Source of the DNA: Gaetbulibacter_B jejuensis | GTDB taxonomy: Bacteria; Bacteroidota; Bacteroidia; Flavobacteriales; Flavobacteriaceae | Length of the DNA stretch: 64,000 bases | NCBI RefSeq assembly: GCF_039524015.1 | Contig: NZ_BAAAGF010000002.1 | Span: forward strand, 558,001 to 622,000 | Direction of reading: 5' to 3' | Shown here: piece after piece, positions 8,792 to 16,714 of the stretch | Numbering within the stretch: position 1 is the stretch's first letter | Layout of the letters: each line of letters starts with the position of its first letter | The notes under the pieces: generated by a model | Database searches by the model: none | Told to the model about the DNA's origin: nothing | Seen by the model: the letters and a program-made list of their open reading frames with translations, nothing else | Made by a program: the position numbers and the translations under genes

Positions 8792-9538
8792 ATGAAAAAA
8801 AATGTACTTTTTTTAACCGGATTTTTGATGGCTACCATCTTAGTAGCTCAAAATGGAAACACGATTAACGATGCTATAGAAGTAGATGGAACTGCTGTAG
8901 CTGTAAATGTTTTAGATTTTAACTCAGCTACTCCTTCGGGATTAAATCCTGTATGTGGAGCTACTGATGATGTGTTTTATATGCATGAAGTCTCAGGAGG
9001 AGATAACAAAGTTACAATTGGTATGGTAAGCGCTGGTGTTTCCTTAATAACTAGTGTTGATTATCAAATTTTATTAGCACCATCAGGAGATATTGGAAAT
9101 CTCCAAGAAATAGGATGTGATTCTTACGGAGTTTTATTGGTTGTTGGAGGTAGCTTTGAAGTTGTTATCAATAATATTAACCCAGGTGATGTTTACTATT
9201 TAAGAGTGTATAAAACTTCAGGACTTGGAGGTGTTTTAACCAATCTTTTAAATGGAACATCAATTACCATGGTTAGTGAGTATGATAGTACTTTAGGTTT
9301 AGAAAGCGCAAATCAACAAGACTTTAAAGTTCTAGTAAAGGACAATAAAATAGATTTATTAAACAATACCGATTTTTTTGAATTTAGTATTTATGGATTA
9401 GACGGTAAGCAATTAGCTAAAGGAGATTCAAGTGATGTTTTACAATCTATTGACACATCTTATTTAAACAAAGGAGTTTATGTTTTAAACTTATACAATA
9501 ATAAAAACAGTGAGTCTGTCAAGTTTGTTAGATATTAA
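8792..9538 (+). CDS. Secreted protein with T9SS type A sorting domain
   Basis: This 248-residue protein begins with a signal peptide (about residues 1-19, ending ILVAQ). The middle part (about 20-165) is a beta-rich region of unknown function containing CGATDDVFYMHEVSGG and a second Cys in EIGCDSYG. The last ~65 residues have the pattern of a type A Por secretion tail: FFEFSIYGLDGKQLAKG, then YLNKGVYVLNLYNN and the end SVKFVRY. This predicts export through the inner membrane by Sec and across the outer membrane by T9SS. It stands alone between two terminators. The cargo function is unknown. Confidence 0.8.
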   Translation: MKKNVLFLTGFLMATILVAQNGNTINDAIEVDGTAVAVNVLDFNSATPSGLNPVCGATDDVFYMHEVSGGDNKVTIGMVSAGVSLITSVDYQILLAPSGDIGNLQEIGCDSYGVLLVVGGSFEVVINNINPGDVYYLRVYKTSGLGGVLTNLLNGTSITMVSEYDSTLGLESANQQDFKVLVKDNKIDLLNNTDFFEFSIYGLDGKQLAKGDSSDVLQSIDTSYLNKGVYVLNLYNNKNSESVKFVRY

Positions 9539-9555
9539 TTTATTTTGACAACTAA

Positions 9556-9586
9556 AAAAAGAAGCCTTAAATAGGCTTCTTTTTAC
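9556..9586 (+). terminator. Rho-independent terminator
   Basis: The arms AAAAAGAAGCCT and AGGCTTCTTTTT flank loop TAAAT. It lies 17 bases after the stop of the secreted protein gene at 8792-9538. Confidence 0.85.
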
Positions 9587-9625
9587 TTTTTTAGAGTTTA
9601 TATAAACTGCGTAAAAATTTTGCAT

Positions 9626-9633
9626 TATCTTTG
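9626..9633 (+). promoter_or_regulatory. Predicted -7 promoter element of the pyrR operon
   Basis: TATCTTTG matches TAnnTTTG and lies 25 bases before the pyrR ATG. No clear TTTG is seen at the -33 distance. The transcript leader would be under 25 bases, too short for the anti-terminator/terminator attenuators known in Bacillus pyr operons. Confidence 0.45.
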
Positions 9634-9658
9634 TTCTCCAAATACGTTTGGATACAAT

Positions 9659-10198
9659 ATGAGTCAAAAAGTGTTACTTAATGCAAAAGAGGTAAACATC
9701 ATTCTTCATAGATTGGCTTGTCAATTAATTGAAAACCACAACGATTTTTCCAACACAGTTTTAATAGGTATTCAGCCTAGAGGTAAGTATTTAGCTAATC
9801 GTTTAGCTAAAATGTTAACTGAAGACTATAAAGTAAAAAACATTCAGTTAGGGCATTTAGATATTACTTTTTTTAGAGACGATTTTAGAAGAGGAGAAAA
9901 AACCCTTGAAGCTAATACTACCGAAATTAACTTCTTAGTTGAAAATAAAAATGTGGTTTTTATTGATGATGTTTTATATACAGGACGAAGTATACGGTCT
10001 GCTTTAACAGCAATTCAATCGTTTGGAAGACCTAACGAAATAGAACTTTTAACCTTAATTGACCGACGTTTTAGTAGGCATTTACCAATACAACCTAATT
10101 ATAGAGGTCGTCAGGTAGACGCTATTAACAAAGAAAAAGTAAAAGTAAATTGGGCTGAAAATGATGGAGAAGACTCGGTTTACTTAATAAATAATTAA
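9659..10198 (+). CDS. pyrR: Bifunctional pyr operon regulator / uracil phosphoribosyltransferase PyrR family
   Basis: This protein belongs to the type I phosphoribosyltransferase family and has the PRPP-binding loop VVFIDDVLYTGRSIRSAL at about residues 96-113 and the RHLPIQPNYRGRQVD segment typical of PyrR. In Firmicutes PyrR binds pyr mRNA in response to UMP; in other bacteria it may act mainly as a uracil phosphoribosyltransferase. The start is set at the ATG at 9659 (MSQKVLLNAKEV), giving 179 residues, the usual family length; the frame is open 13 codons further up, but that part overlaps the promoter element. It is followed by pyrB after 4 bases. No RNA attenuator is visible upstream, so the regulatory role is uncertain. 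Confidence 0.9.
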   Translation: MSQKVLLNAKEVNIILHRLACQLIENHNDFSNTVLIGIQPRGKYLANRLAKMLTEDYKVKNIQLGHLDITFFRDDFRRGEKTLEANTTEINFLVENKNVVFIDDVLYTGRSIRSALTAIQSFGRPNEIELLTLIDRRFSRHLPIQPNYRGRQVDAINKEKVKVNWAENDGEDSVYLINN

Positions 10199-10202
10199 AT
10201 CT

Positions 10203-11132
10203 ATGAGCGAATTAAGTGTCAACCACTTATTAGGAATAAAATATCTTAACTCTCAAGATATTCAACTTATTTTTGAAACTGCCGATCATTTTAAAGAAGT
10301 CATTAACAGGCCAATAAAAAAAGTACCTTCGCTTAGAGACATTACAATTGCTAATTTATTTTTTGAAAACTCTACGCGTACAAAGCTCTCTTTTGAGTTA
10401 GCCGAAAAACGATTGTCTGCAGATGTTATCAATTTTTCAGCATCACAATCTTCAGTAAAAAAAGGAGAAACTTTAATTGATACGGTAAACAATATTCTTT
10501 CCATGAAAGTGGATATGGTTGTTATGAGACACCCAAATCCTGGAGCAGGAGTGTTTTTATCTCAACACGTAGATGCAAGTATTGTAAATGCTGGAGATGG
10601 AGCTCATGAGCATCCAACACAAGCTTTGTTAGACAGTTATTCAATACGAGAGCGACTAGGAAGTGTAAAAGGTAAAAACGTTGTTATAGTTGGTGATATT
10701 TTACATAGTCGTGTTGCCCTTTCAAATATATATGCATTACAACTTCAAGGTGCAAATGTTATGGTTTGCGGACCAAAAACATTGTTGCCAAAACATATTG
10801 ATAAACTTGGTGTAAAAGTTGAAACTAATTTGCGTAAAGCCCTTAATTGGTGTGATGTAGCTAATATGCTTCGCGTTCAAAACGAAAGAATGGATATAAG
10901 CTATTTCCCTTCAACAAGAGAGTACACTCAGCAATATGGAGTTAATAAAGCGTTATTGAACAGTCTTGATAAAGAAATTACAATAATGCATCCTGGACCA
11001 ATTAATCGTGGTGTGGAAATCACGAGTGATGTTGCAGATTCTGACCAAGCTATTATTTTAGATCAAGTTCAAAATGGAGTAGCAGTTAGAATGGCTGTAA
11101 TTTATTTATTAGCTTCAAAAATTAAACACTAA
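10203..11132 (+). CDS. pyrB: Aspartate carbamoyltransferase catalytic subunit
   Basis: PyrB joins carbamoyl phosphate and aspartate, the first committed step of pyrimidine synthesis. The 309-residue chain has the carbamoyl-phosphate motif FFENSTRTKLSFE (about residues 53-65), the aspartate-domain segment VVIVGDILHSRVALSN and the C-terminal loop MHPGPINRGVEI. The histidine-rich active-site stretch DGAHEHPTQALLD is intact. No pyrI regulatory subunit lies next to it. It sits 4 bases after pyrR and 6 bases before a small STAS-like gene, so pyrR-pyrB-small gene-rnz look like one operon. Confidence 0.95.
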   Translation: MSELSVNHLLGIKYLNSQDIQLIFETADHFKEVINRPIKKVPSLRDITIANLFFENSTRTKLSFELAEKRLSADVINFSASQSSVKKGETLIDTVNNILSMKVDMVVMRHPNPGAGVFLSQHVDASIVNAGDGAHEHPTQALLDSYSIRERLGSVKGKNVVIVGDILHSRVALSNIYALQLQGANVMVCGPKTLLPKHIDKLGVKVETNLRKALNWCDVANMLRVQNERMDISYFPSTREYTQQYGVNKALLNSLDKEITIMHPGPINRGVEITSDVADSDQAIILDQVQNGVAVRMAVIYLLASKIKH

Positions 11133-11138
11133 TTTATT

Positions 11139-11471
11139 ATGATTTTTGACAAAGACGGAAATACAACTATCATTACACAAGAAAAAGCTACGGTTGTTGA
11201 ACTAGTAAAAAAGCTTGAAGTAATGTATGAGCGTTTTAAAAATGACAATGTAATTGTTAATCTTACTAGTTTAAATAAAATTCCTTTAGAACAAATAGTA
11301 GAATTTTTAAGTATTTCAAATAAACATAGAGCATCAAAACATTCGTTTGTTATAGTTACTGACAAAACCAATTTAGATGAAACTCCAGATGAAATTGTTG
11401 TAGTTCCTACACTGCAAGAAGCTTATGATATTATTGAAATGGAAGAAATTGAGCGCGATTTAGGATTTTAA
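11139..11471 (+). CDS. Small STAS-like alpha/beta protein of unknown function
   Basis: The product is 110 residues with no signal peptide or membrane segment. The pattern of alternating strands and helices (TTIITQEKATVVELVKKLE, then NVIVNLTSL, then HSFVIVTD and EIVVVPTLQEAYDIIEMEEIER) resembles a STAS/SpoIIAA-type fold. This fold assignment comes from inspection only. It lies between pyrB (6 bases) and rnz (9 bases) in a tight operon. Its companion role is unknown; short proteins before rnz are a recurring arrangement in Flavobacteriia as far as I recall. It might bind a partner protein or nucleotide. Confidence 0.75.
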   Translation: MIFDKDGNTTIITQEKATVVELVKKLEVMYERFKNDNVIVNLTSLNKIPLEQIVEFLSISNKHRASKHSFVIVTDKTNLDETPDEIVVVPTLQEAYDIIEMEEIERDLGF

Positions 11472-11480
11472 AACAACTAC

Positions 11481-12401
11481 ATGCAACTAACAATCCTTGG
11501 CTGTCATAGTGCAACTCCACGAATAGATACAAACCCAACGTCTCAAGTATTACAAATTAAAAACCACATGTTTTTAATTGATTGTGGCGAAGGCACACAA
11601 GTGCAGTTAAGAAAAGCCAAGATTAAGTTCAATCGCATAAAGCATATCTTTATTTCTCATCTTCATGGTGACCATTATTTTGGTTTAGTTGGTTTAATAT
11701 CAACTTTTAGGCTTTTAACCAGAGAAACTGATTTGCATATTTATGGACCAAAAGGACTTAAAGAAGTCATTACACTCCAAATGAAATTAGCCGAATCATG
11801 GACAAATTATAAACTGATTTTTCATGAGTTAACTTCAACAAAGTCTGAATTAATTTTTGAAGACGATAAAGTAGAAGTTCATACAATTCCTTTAGACCAT
11901 CGAGTATACACTAATGGGTTTTTATTTAAAGAGAAACCTGGAGAGCGAAAACTAGACATGAATGCAATATTAAATAATGATATTGATGTTGCCTATTATA
12001 GAAAGTTAAAACAAGGAGCAGATGTTTTAGATAACAATGGAGAACTAATTAAAAATAGTGTGCTTACTAAAGCTCCAACTCCAGTTAAAAGCTATGCGTT
12101 TTGTAGTGATACAGCATATAACCCTAGTATTGTTCCTATTATTAAAGATGCTGATGTACTTTATCACGAGTCTACTTTTTTAGAAAAACACGCACATTTA
12201 GCCCCAAAAACAAAACACTCTACAGCAAAGGAAGCTGCTGAAATAGCTAAGTTAGCTAATGTAAGGGCATTAATTTTAGGTCATTATTCAACACGTTATA
12301 ATGGCTATGAAGATTTTCGAGAGGAAGCTTCATCAGTATTTGATAATGTGTTGTTATCTAAAGATGGAAAATCATTTGATTTTGATGATTTGAGGTCATA
12401 A
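11481..12401 (+). CDS. rnz: Ribonuclease Z (tRNA 3' endonuclease)
   Basis: This 306-residue metallo-beta-lactamase-fold nuclease removes 3' trailers from tRNA precursors. The zinc motif HLHGDH is at about residues 59-64, and the downstream ligands are seen in FCSDTAYNP, YHESTF and LILGHYSTRY. The internal segment with HRVYTNGFLFKEKPGERKLD is the exosite and loop region typical of bacterial RNase Z. It is the last gene of the pyrR-pyrB cluster. Its last 97 bases are overlapped by the 3' end of a gene on the opposite strand, and no terminator hairpin separates the two. Confidence 0.94.
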   Translation: MQLTILGCHSATPRIDTNPTSQVLQIKNHMFLIDCGEGTQVQLRKAKIKFNRIKHIFISHLHGDHYFGLVGLISTFRLLTRETDLHIYGPKGLKEVITLQMKLAESWTNYKLIFHELTSTKSELIFEDDKVEVHTIPLDHRVYTNGFLFKEKPGERKLDMNAILNNDIDVAYYRKLKQGADVLDNNGELIKNSVLTKAPTPVKSYAFCSDTAYNPSIVPIIKDADVLYHESTFLEKHAHLAPKTKHSTAKEAAEIAKLANVRALILGHYSTRYNGYEDFREEASSVFDNVLLSKDGKSFDFDDLRS

Positions 12402-12796
12402 TTAGTTGCCCAATGCAAAGCTTCGGCCAAAGACCTAAATCTTAATACATTATTCTTAATGATAATTTTTTCTAAAGTTGATACTTTAAAAGCTTTGTCG
12501 CTATAAGTAACAAAAGCACTTGCTTTTAAAATAGGGAATTCATCATCAAGTATATTAAATACTATAGGTTCGGTAGAGTAGGTGTTCACTCTGTTTGCAA
12601 TACATACAATTTTAGCATTTTTACCATAAAAATCAGTTATTTCTTGAAAAATAACTTTTAACTTATTGTAGCTTAAATGCACTCCTTCATTGATTTCGGC
12701 AACATAAAATTTACTAAATAAATAAAATGTTCCAAAAGACAGTTTCAGTTTGTACGAACTGTTTTCTTTGTAATAACGTGTTAGTTCTAGTCGCAT
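12305..12796 (-). CDS. Hypothetical protein, paralog of the product of 14847-15260, with an extra C-terminal tail
   Basis: This 163-residue soluble protein has no recognised domain name. Its residues ~18-135 align clearly with the 137-residue protein at 14847-15260: shared blocks include FGTFYLFSKF against FGNFYLFDKF, EINEGVH against EINEGIH, and NRVNTYSTEP against NRVNPYSIEP. The strand-helix pattern resembles a STAS/SpoIIAA-like fold (inference). Compared with the paralog it has ~29 extra C-terminal residues (S, N and D rich), encoded by DNA that also encodes the end of rnz. Because of this overlap the tail is probably a late addition. It points toward rnz and lies 43 bases past the hydrolase gene start-distal side. 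Function unknown. Confidence 0.75.
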   Translation of the reverse strand: MRLELTRYYKENSSYKLKLSFGTFYLFSKFYVAEINEGVHLSYNKLKVIFQEITDFYGKNAKIVCIANRVNTYSTEPIVFNILDDEFPILKASAFVTYSDKAFKVSTLEKIIIKNNVLRFRSLAEALHWATNYDLKSSKSNDFPSLDNNTLSNTDEASSRKSS

Positions 12797-12839
12797 AGTA
12801 AAGTGTTTTTGAGGTTGTTTGGTTAATATTTGAAGGCTA

Positions 12840-13754
12840 TTAATTCATGTGTTTTTTATACCATTGGCTAGCATATTCTATTGCTTTGTTAACTTCAGGT
12901 TCTTGATCGTAAAAGCTAAATTGATGAAATGGTGACTCTAAGTCAGTATCCATCCATATAAGTTGTTTGTTGTGAGTTGGTATGGTGTTATAAAATTTTT
13001 TTGTGTAGTCAGGTAAAACAGCACCATCTGAATGTATCATTAATGTTGGTGTTTTAATTTTTTCAGCATAAGGCATAGGATTAGTTGTTAACCAATCTTC
13101 CCAACTAGCAACTGCAAATTTATCATTACTCCATTCTTTAATTGCGCCTCTTTTAGGATTTAGGTAATAATCGTACGATCCAAACATGGCTGCACTTTCA
13201 TCTGTTTCAGATATTGTTGGTATGTATTCTACTTCTCCAGTAATAGCGTATTTAATTTTTGCGTTTTTTGCAGCTTTAATTTTTGATCTAACACCTGTCT
13301 CTCCACCATAAAAGAGTTTTACCACTTCTTCATCATGTAACCAAGATGCAATAGTAACTACTGAAGAAATTTGATTGTCTTCAGCAGCTGCCATTAATGT
13401 ATACATTGCGCCAGCACAAATGCCTAAAACTCCAATTTTATTAGTGTCCACAGTTTTTTGTTTTGATAAAAAAGTAACTGCATTTTTAATATCTTCTTTT
13501 TTAAGTTTTGGTCTTTCAAAAAAACGAGGTTCACCTTCACTTTCACCATAGTGACTAAAGTCAAAAGCTAAGGTGATAAAACCATTTTTTGATAATTTTG
13601 AGGCATAAAGACCTGCCATTTGCTCTTTTACTGTTGTCCAGCTTCCAGAGACTATAATAGCAGGATATTTTTGCTTATCACTATAATTATTGGGGTAAAA
13701 AAGGTTGCCCTTAAGTTTGAGGCCTTTGCTATTAAAAGATATTTTTTTGTGCAT
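12840..13754 (-). CDS. Alpha/beta hydrolase with cysteine at the nucleophile elbow
   Basis: The 304-residue cytosolic protein has the alpha/beta-hydrolase fold. The nucleophile elbow reads GICAG, with Cys113 in place of the usual Ser, as in dienelactone hydrolases. The oxyanion-side strand is YPAIIVSGSW, and the acid and base are likely in MIHSDGAVLPD and ESPFHQFSFYD. DFSHYGES near residue 65 is typical of the YcjY/DUF1100-like group. It lies next to an AraC regulator on the same strand (gap 77 bases). The substrate is unknown; detoxification or ester and lactone cleavage is a guess. Confidence 0.82.
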   Translation of the reverse strand: MHKKISFNSKGLKLKGNLFYPNNYSDKQKYPAIIVSGSWTTVKEQMAGLYASKLSKNGFITLAFDFSHYGESEGEPRFFERPKLKKEDIKNAVTFLSKQKTVDTNKIGVLGICAGAMYTLMAAAEDNQISSVVTIASWLHDEEVVKLFYGGETGVRSKIKAAKNAKIKYAITGEVEYIPTISETDESAAMFGSYDYYLNPKRGAIKEWSNDKFAVASWEDWLTTNPMPYAEKIKTPTLMIHSDGAVLPDYTKKFYNTIPTHNKQLIWMDTDLESPFHQFSFYDQEPEVNKAIEYASQWYKKHMN

Positions 13755-13831
13755 TTTTATTTCTTATGAACACAAAGTTCTAATTATTAGAACTTTGTAT
13801 CTAAATAAAAACAAAGGAAAAACTATAAAAA

Positions 13832-14752
13832 TCAAATATTACTTTCTTTTCTGTAATAATTTGGTGTTTTTCCTGTCATTTTTTTAAAGAAACTACTAAA
13901 ATTGTTAGGAGATTCGTAATGTAGAGAGTATGCGATTTCTTTTACACTAAGTTGAGTGTTAATAAGTCTTGATTTAGCTAAATTGATAACATGGTTTTGT
14001 ATTAACTGTTTTGCTGTTTGCCCTGTAATTTGTTTAATTACAGTATTTAAATGATTAGGATGAACATTTAATATATCAGCATAGAATGAGGTAGAGTGTA
14101 GCTTAGAATCAAAGTTAGTATCGATGTCTTGAAAAAAAGAAGTCTCAATAAGTGTTTGAAACCGACCTAGTATTTTTAAATCTGTTTTTCTAATTTCTTC
14201 AGGAACATCTAAAGTGGTATTTGTGTTTTTAAAATACCTTTTAATGTAGTTTAGTAACAGTAACACTTGCGATTCAATAATTTGAAACTTGTCTTTATGG
14301 TTGCTGTGGTATTCTTCATAAATTGATTCGTAGATGGCTAAAACTTCGTCTACTTGTTTTTGTCCAATCTCTAAAGGGATATCTTTTTCAATCTTTAAAA
14401 AGGGAAATCTATTCAAGATATTATTAAACACTGAAGATCTTGATATAAAGTCTTGATTAAAAATGATGTAAAAGCCTTCCCAATCGGGTAAAATATCCCA
14501 AGATAAAATTTGATAAGGTGAATTAAAGAAAATGGTATAACCAGTAGGAAAGTCAGTATGATGACCAGAAATAGCTTTGCCACCTCCTGCAACTTTTATG
14601 GCAATAGCATAAAATTCATGTCTAAAAGGAGGTTGTTTAAGATTAACGGTTTTCATGTTAATCTCAAATCTTCTAATGTCAAACTCTGAATGTTTAGGTT
14701 TAGATATACCTATTCCCTTACAATATTGTTCTATGGTTCTAAAATGATCCAT
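13832..14752 (-). CDS. AraC-family transcriptional regulator
   Basis: The 306-residue protein has an N-terminal cupin-like sensing domain (about residues 20-150, with GYTIFFNSPYQILSWDI) and a C-terminal AraC/XylS double helix-turn-helix domain (about 205-300). The HTH signature is visible in LSVKEIAYSLHYESPNNFSS and FKKMTGKTPNYYRK. Such proteins usually activate a neighbouring gene when a small ligand binds. The adjacent alpha/beta hydrolase, in the same direction and 77 bases downstream, is the obvious candidate target. The effector is not predictable from sequence. Confidence 0.9.
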   Translation of the reverse strand: MDHFRTIEQYCKGIGISKPKHSEFDIRRFEINMKTVNLKQPPFRHEFYAIAIKVAGGGKAISGHHTDFPTGYTIFFNSPYQILSWDILPDWEGFYIIFNQDFISRSSVFNNILNRFPFLKIEKDIPLEIGQKQVDEVLAIYESIYEEYHSNHKDKFQIIESQVLLLLNYIKRYFKNTNTTLDVPEEIRKTDLKILGRFQTLIETSFFQDIDTNFDSKLHSTSFYADILNVHPNHLNTVIKQITGQTAKQLIQNHVINLAKSRLINTQLSVKEIAYSLHYESPNNFSSFFKKMTGKTPNYYRKESNI

Positions 14753-14846
14753 TGTTAATTGCTATAAATTTAAATAATAATGTAAGGGGAAATATTTTAA
14801 CTAAAATAAGCTTTTTTGAGAGTAAAAGCAAGACAGTTCTATTTTA

Positions 14847-15260
14847 TTATTTAAACTCCTTTAAATTTTTAATCCAGTTTATAGCTTCATCTAAAGAGCC
14901 GCAACGCTTTATACTCATCTCTGAAAATCGCTTTTCAATAGAGGCGTTTATGTAATTAAGTTCAGTATAAGATATCATAGCACTAGCAACAATAAACCCA
15001 TAATCTCTTTGAAATCTAATCCACAATTGTGGTTCAATAGAGTAGGGGTTTACTCTGTTTGAAATATATCCAATTTTAAGATTTGACCCATAGTAATCTA
15101 TTAATGCAGCAATAACCTGTTGAATTTTGTCCCAGTCAAAATGGATGCCTTCATTTATTTCAGAGATTATAAACTTGTCAAAAAGATAAAAATTACCAAA
15201 TGAAAACTCTACTTTTGAGTGTTTAAGAAGGTTAAAATATTTGCTATTTTCAAATGTCAT
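14847..15260 (-). CDS. Hypothetical protein, paralog of the product of 12305-12796
   Basis: This 137-residue soluble protein shares an extended block with the protein at 12305-12796: FSFGNFYLFDKF, SEINEGIH, YYGSNLKIGYISNRVNPYSIEP. Both have an alternating strand/helix pattern resembling STAS/SpoIIAA-like proteins (inference). It ends ~29 residues earlier than its paralog, which gives the likely natural length of the family. The two paralogs flank the alpha/beta hydrolase and AraC genes and run in the same direction. No known catalytic motif is seen. Function unknown. Confidence 0.78.
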   Translation of the reverse strand: MTFENSKYFNLLKHSKVEFSFGNFYLFDKFIISEINEGIHFDWDKIQQVIAALIDYYGSNLKIGYISNRVNPYSIEPQLWIRFQRDYGFIVASAMISYTELNYINASIEKRFSEMSIKRCGSLDEAINWIKNLKEFK

Positions 15261-15342
15261 GGGACTAAAATAATTCTTAAATTTATATGAATTACTTTAT
15301 TCAAAAAAATAAAATCTAATCAAAAAAGCATATTAAAATCTA

Positions 15343-15990
15343 ATGAGTACAGACTTAAGTAATTACAGAAAATCTTATGAAAAACATGAGCTTTTATTAA
15401 AAGATGCTCCTGCAAACCCTCTAGAATTGTTTAAAAGATGGTTTCATGAAATAGATACTTCTTTTCCTGATATTGAAGCTAATGCAATGACGTTATCTAC
15501 AATAAGTTTAGATGGTTTCCCTAAAAGTAGAATTGTGTTGTTAAAGGAGTTTAATACTGATGGTTTTGTGTTTTATTCTAATTATAATAGTGACAAAGGA
15601 CAAGCCATAATAGCGAATCCTAATGTTTGTCTTTCCTTTTTTTGGCATTCAGCTGAACGACAAGTTATAATTAAAGGTATTGCTGAAAAAGTTGATGCAG
15701 CTACTAGTGACGACTATTTTTTAACACGTCCAAGAGGTAGTCAACTAGGAGCATGGGCTTCTAACCAAAGCGAAATTATTGCCGATAGGGATGTATTGAA
15801 TAACAAGTTAAAAGAATTAGAGCTTCAATATAAAGACAAAGATATACCTAGACCTAATCATTGGGGCGGATTTTTAATTAAGCCTACAGAAATTGAGTTT
15901 TGGCAAGGGAGACCTAATAGACTTCATGATAGAATTGAATATAAATTGAATTCAGATTCTAGTTGGACAATTAACCGACTTGCGCCTTAA
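15343..15990 (+). CDS. pdxH: Pyridoxamine 5'-phosphate oxidase
   Basis: PdxH uses FMN and oxygen to convert pyridoxine- or pyridoxamine-phosphate to pyridoxal 5'-phosphate. The 215-residue chain matches the family throughout: N-terminal YRKSYEKHELL, FMN-binding GFPKSRIVLLKEFNTDGFVF and YSNYNSDKGQ, the FFWHSAERQV strand, and the C-terminal block FWQGRPNRLHDRIEY carrying the phosphate- and FMN-contacting Arg and His residues. Length is normal for the family. It stands alone, divergent from the paralog gene at 14847-15260. Confidence 0.95.
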   Translation: MSTDLSNYRKSYEKHELLLKDAPANPLELFKRWFHEIDTSFPDIEANAMTLSTISLDGFPKSRIVLLKEFNTDGFVFYSNYNSDKGQAIIANPNVCLSFFWHSAERQVIIKGIAEKVDAATSDDYFLTRPRGSQLGAWASNQSEIIADRDVLNNKLKELELQYKDKDIPRPNHWGGFLIKPTEIEFWQGRPNRLHDRIEYKLNSDSSWTINRLAP

Positions 15991-16029
15991 TTATTTTTTT
16001 CAGCTTTTACAAAACGATAAAGTGTAAAA

Positions 16030-16122
16030 TTTTATCGATAAAAAGTAAGAATATTCCTTAATTCTATGCATTTCATCGATTATTGACATTTAAGATCGAT
16101 GAAATGCATGTTTTTCATCGAT
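16030..16122. promoter_or_regulatory. Cluster of ATCGAT-centred palindromes between pdxH and a CAP-domain lipoprotein gene
   Basis: TTTTATCGATAAAA at 16030-16043 is a perfect 14-base palindrome. A perfect 15-base inverted repeat follows, ATGCATTTCATCGAT at 16066-16080 and its reverse complement at 16095-16109 (14-base spacer). A further direct copy of TTTCATCGAT lies at 16113-16122. The 15-bp stem could form an RNA hairpin, but no T run follows the right arm closely except GTTTTTC. A protein-binding site upstream of the CAP-domain gene is as likely. The structure is read directly; the function is inferred. Confidence 0.5.
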
Positions 16123-16194
16123 TTTAACATTTTATTAACAGTCTACTACGTATAGTCTTCTAATTTTACTACACCAAATCTAAATAACCCTCTT

Positions 16195-16689
16195 ATGAAG
16201 ACTAAATTTTACCTACCTGTTATGGTATTGTTTGCAATGTTAAGCTTCTCTTGTTCTACTGAAGAATTCCCTGAAAATGAAGCAAATAATATAACATTAC
16301 AAAACGCACCAGCTGCAAAAAGTATTGAAATAGAAATTTTAGAGCTTATCAATGCGCACAGAATAGAATTAGGCTTAAATCCATTGAACAATTTAAACAT
16401 TATTAAGTCTGTTGCCTATTCGCATACTGACTATATGGTTAGTGTTAATCAAGTAAATCATGACAATTTTTTCCAAAGAAAAAGTAGTTTAGAGCAACAC
16501 GCATCAGCAACTAAAGTATCTGAAAACGTTGCTTATGCTTTTAGCTCAGCGCAATCAGTTGTAAACGCTTGGATTAACAGTGAAGGTCATAGAGCAAATA
16601 TTGAAGGAGACTTTACAGACTTTGATATTTCTGCCGAACAAAATGAAGAAGGTAAATGGTATTATACCAACATTTTTATAAAACGTTAA
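16195..16689 (+). CDS. CAP/SCP-domain lipoprotein
   Basis: The 164-residue product begins with a lipoprotein signal (about residues 1-20, lipobox FSCS), predicting an outer-membrane or periplasmic lipoprotein. From about residue 44 it has a CAP (cysteine-rich secretory protein, PR-1) domain: ELINAHRIELGLNPL, the metal-site region AYSHTDYMVS and QVNHDNFFQR, SENVAYAF, and WINSEGHRANIEGDFTDFDIS. The conserved His and Glu of the CAP cavity (H in AYSH, E in SEN, H in EGHR) are all present. Bacterial members are of varied or unknown function. It has a strong terminator and the palindrome cluster upstream. Confidence 0.88.
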   Translation: MKTKFYLPVMVLFAMLSFSCSTEEFPENEANNITLQNAPAAKSIEIEILELINAHRIELGLNPLNNLNIIKSVAYSHTDYMVSVNQVNHDNFFQRKSSLEQHASATKVSENVAYAFSSAQSVVNAWINSEGHRANIEGDFTDFDISAEQNEEGKWYYTNIFIKR

Positions 16690-16714
16690 TAGATTAATTA
16701 TTAGTTAATGAATT

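Noticed and set aside
9620..9658. Extended pyrR start at 9620
   Set aside because: It would overlap the TATCTTTG promoter element, and the resulting protein would be longer than the family; the ATG at 9659 fits.
14752..14955. Plus-strand 67-codon frame between the AraC gene and the paralog gene
   Set aside because: Overlaps the 3' part of the paralog gene on the other strand and has no motif or homology signal.
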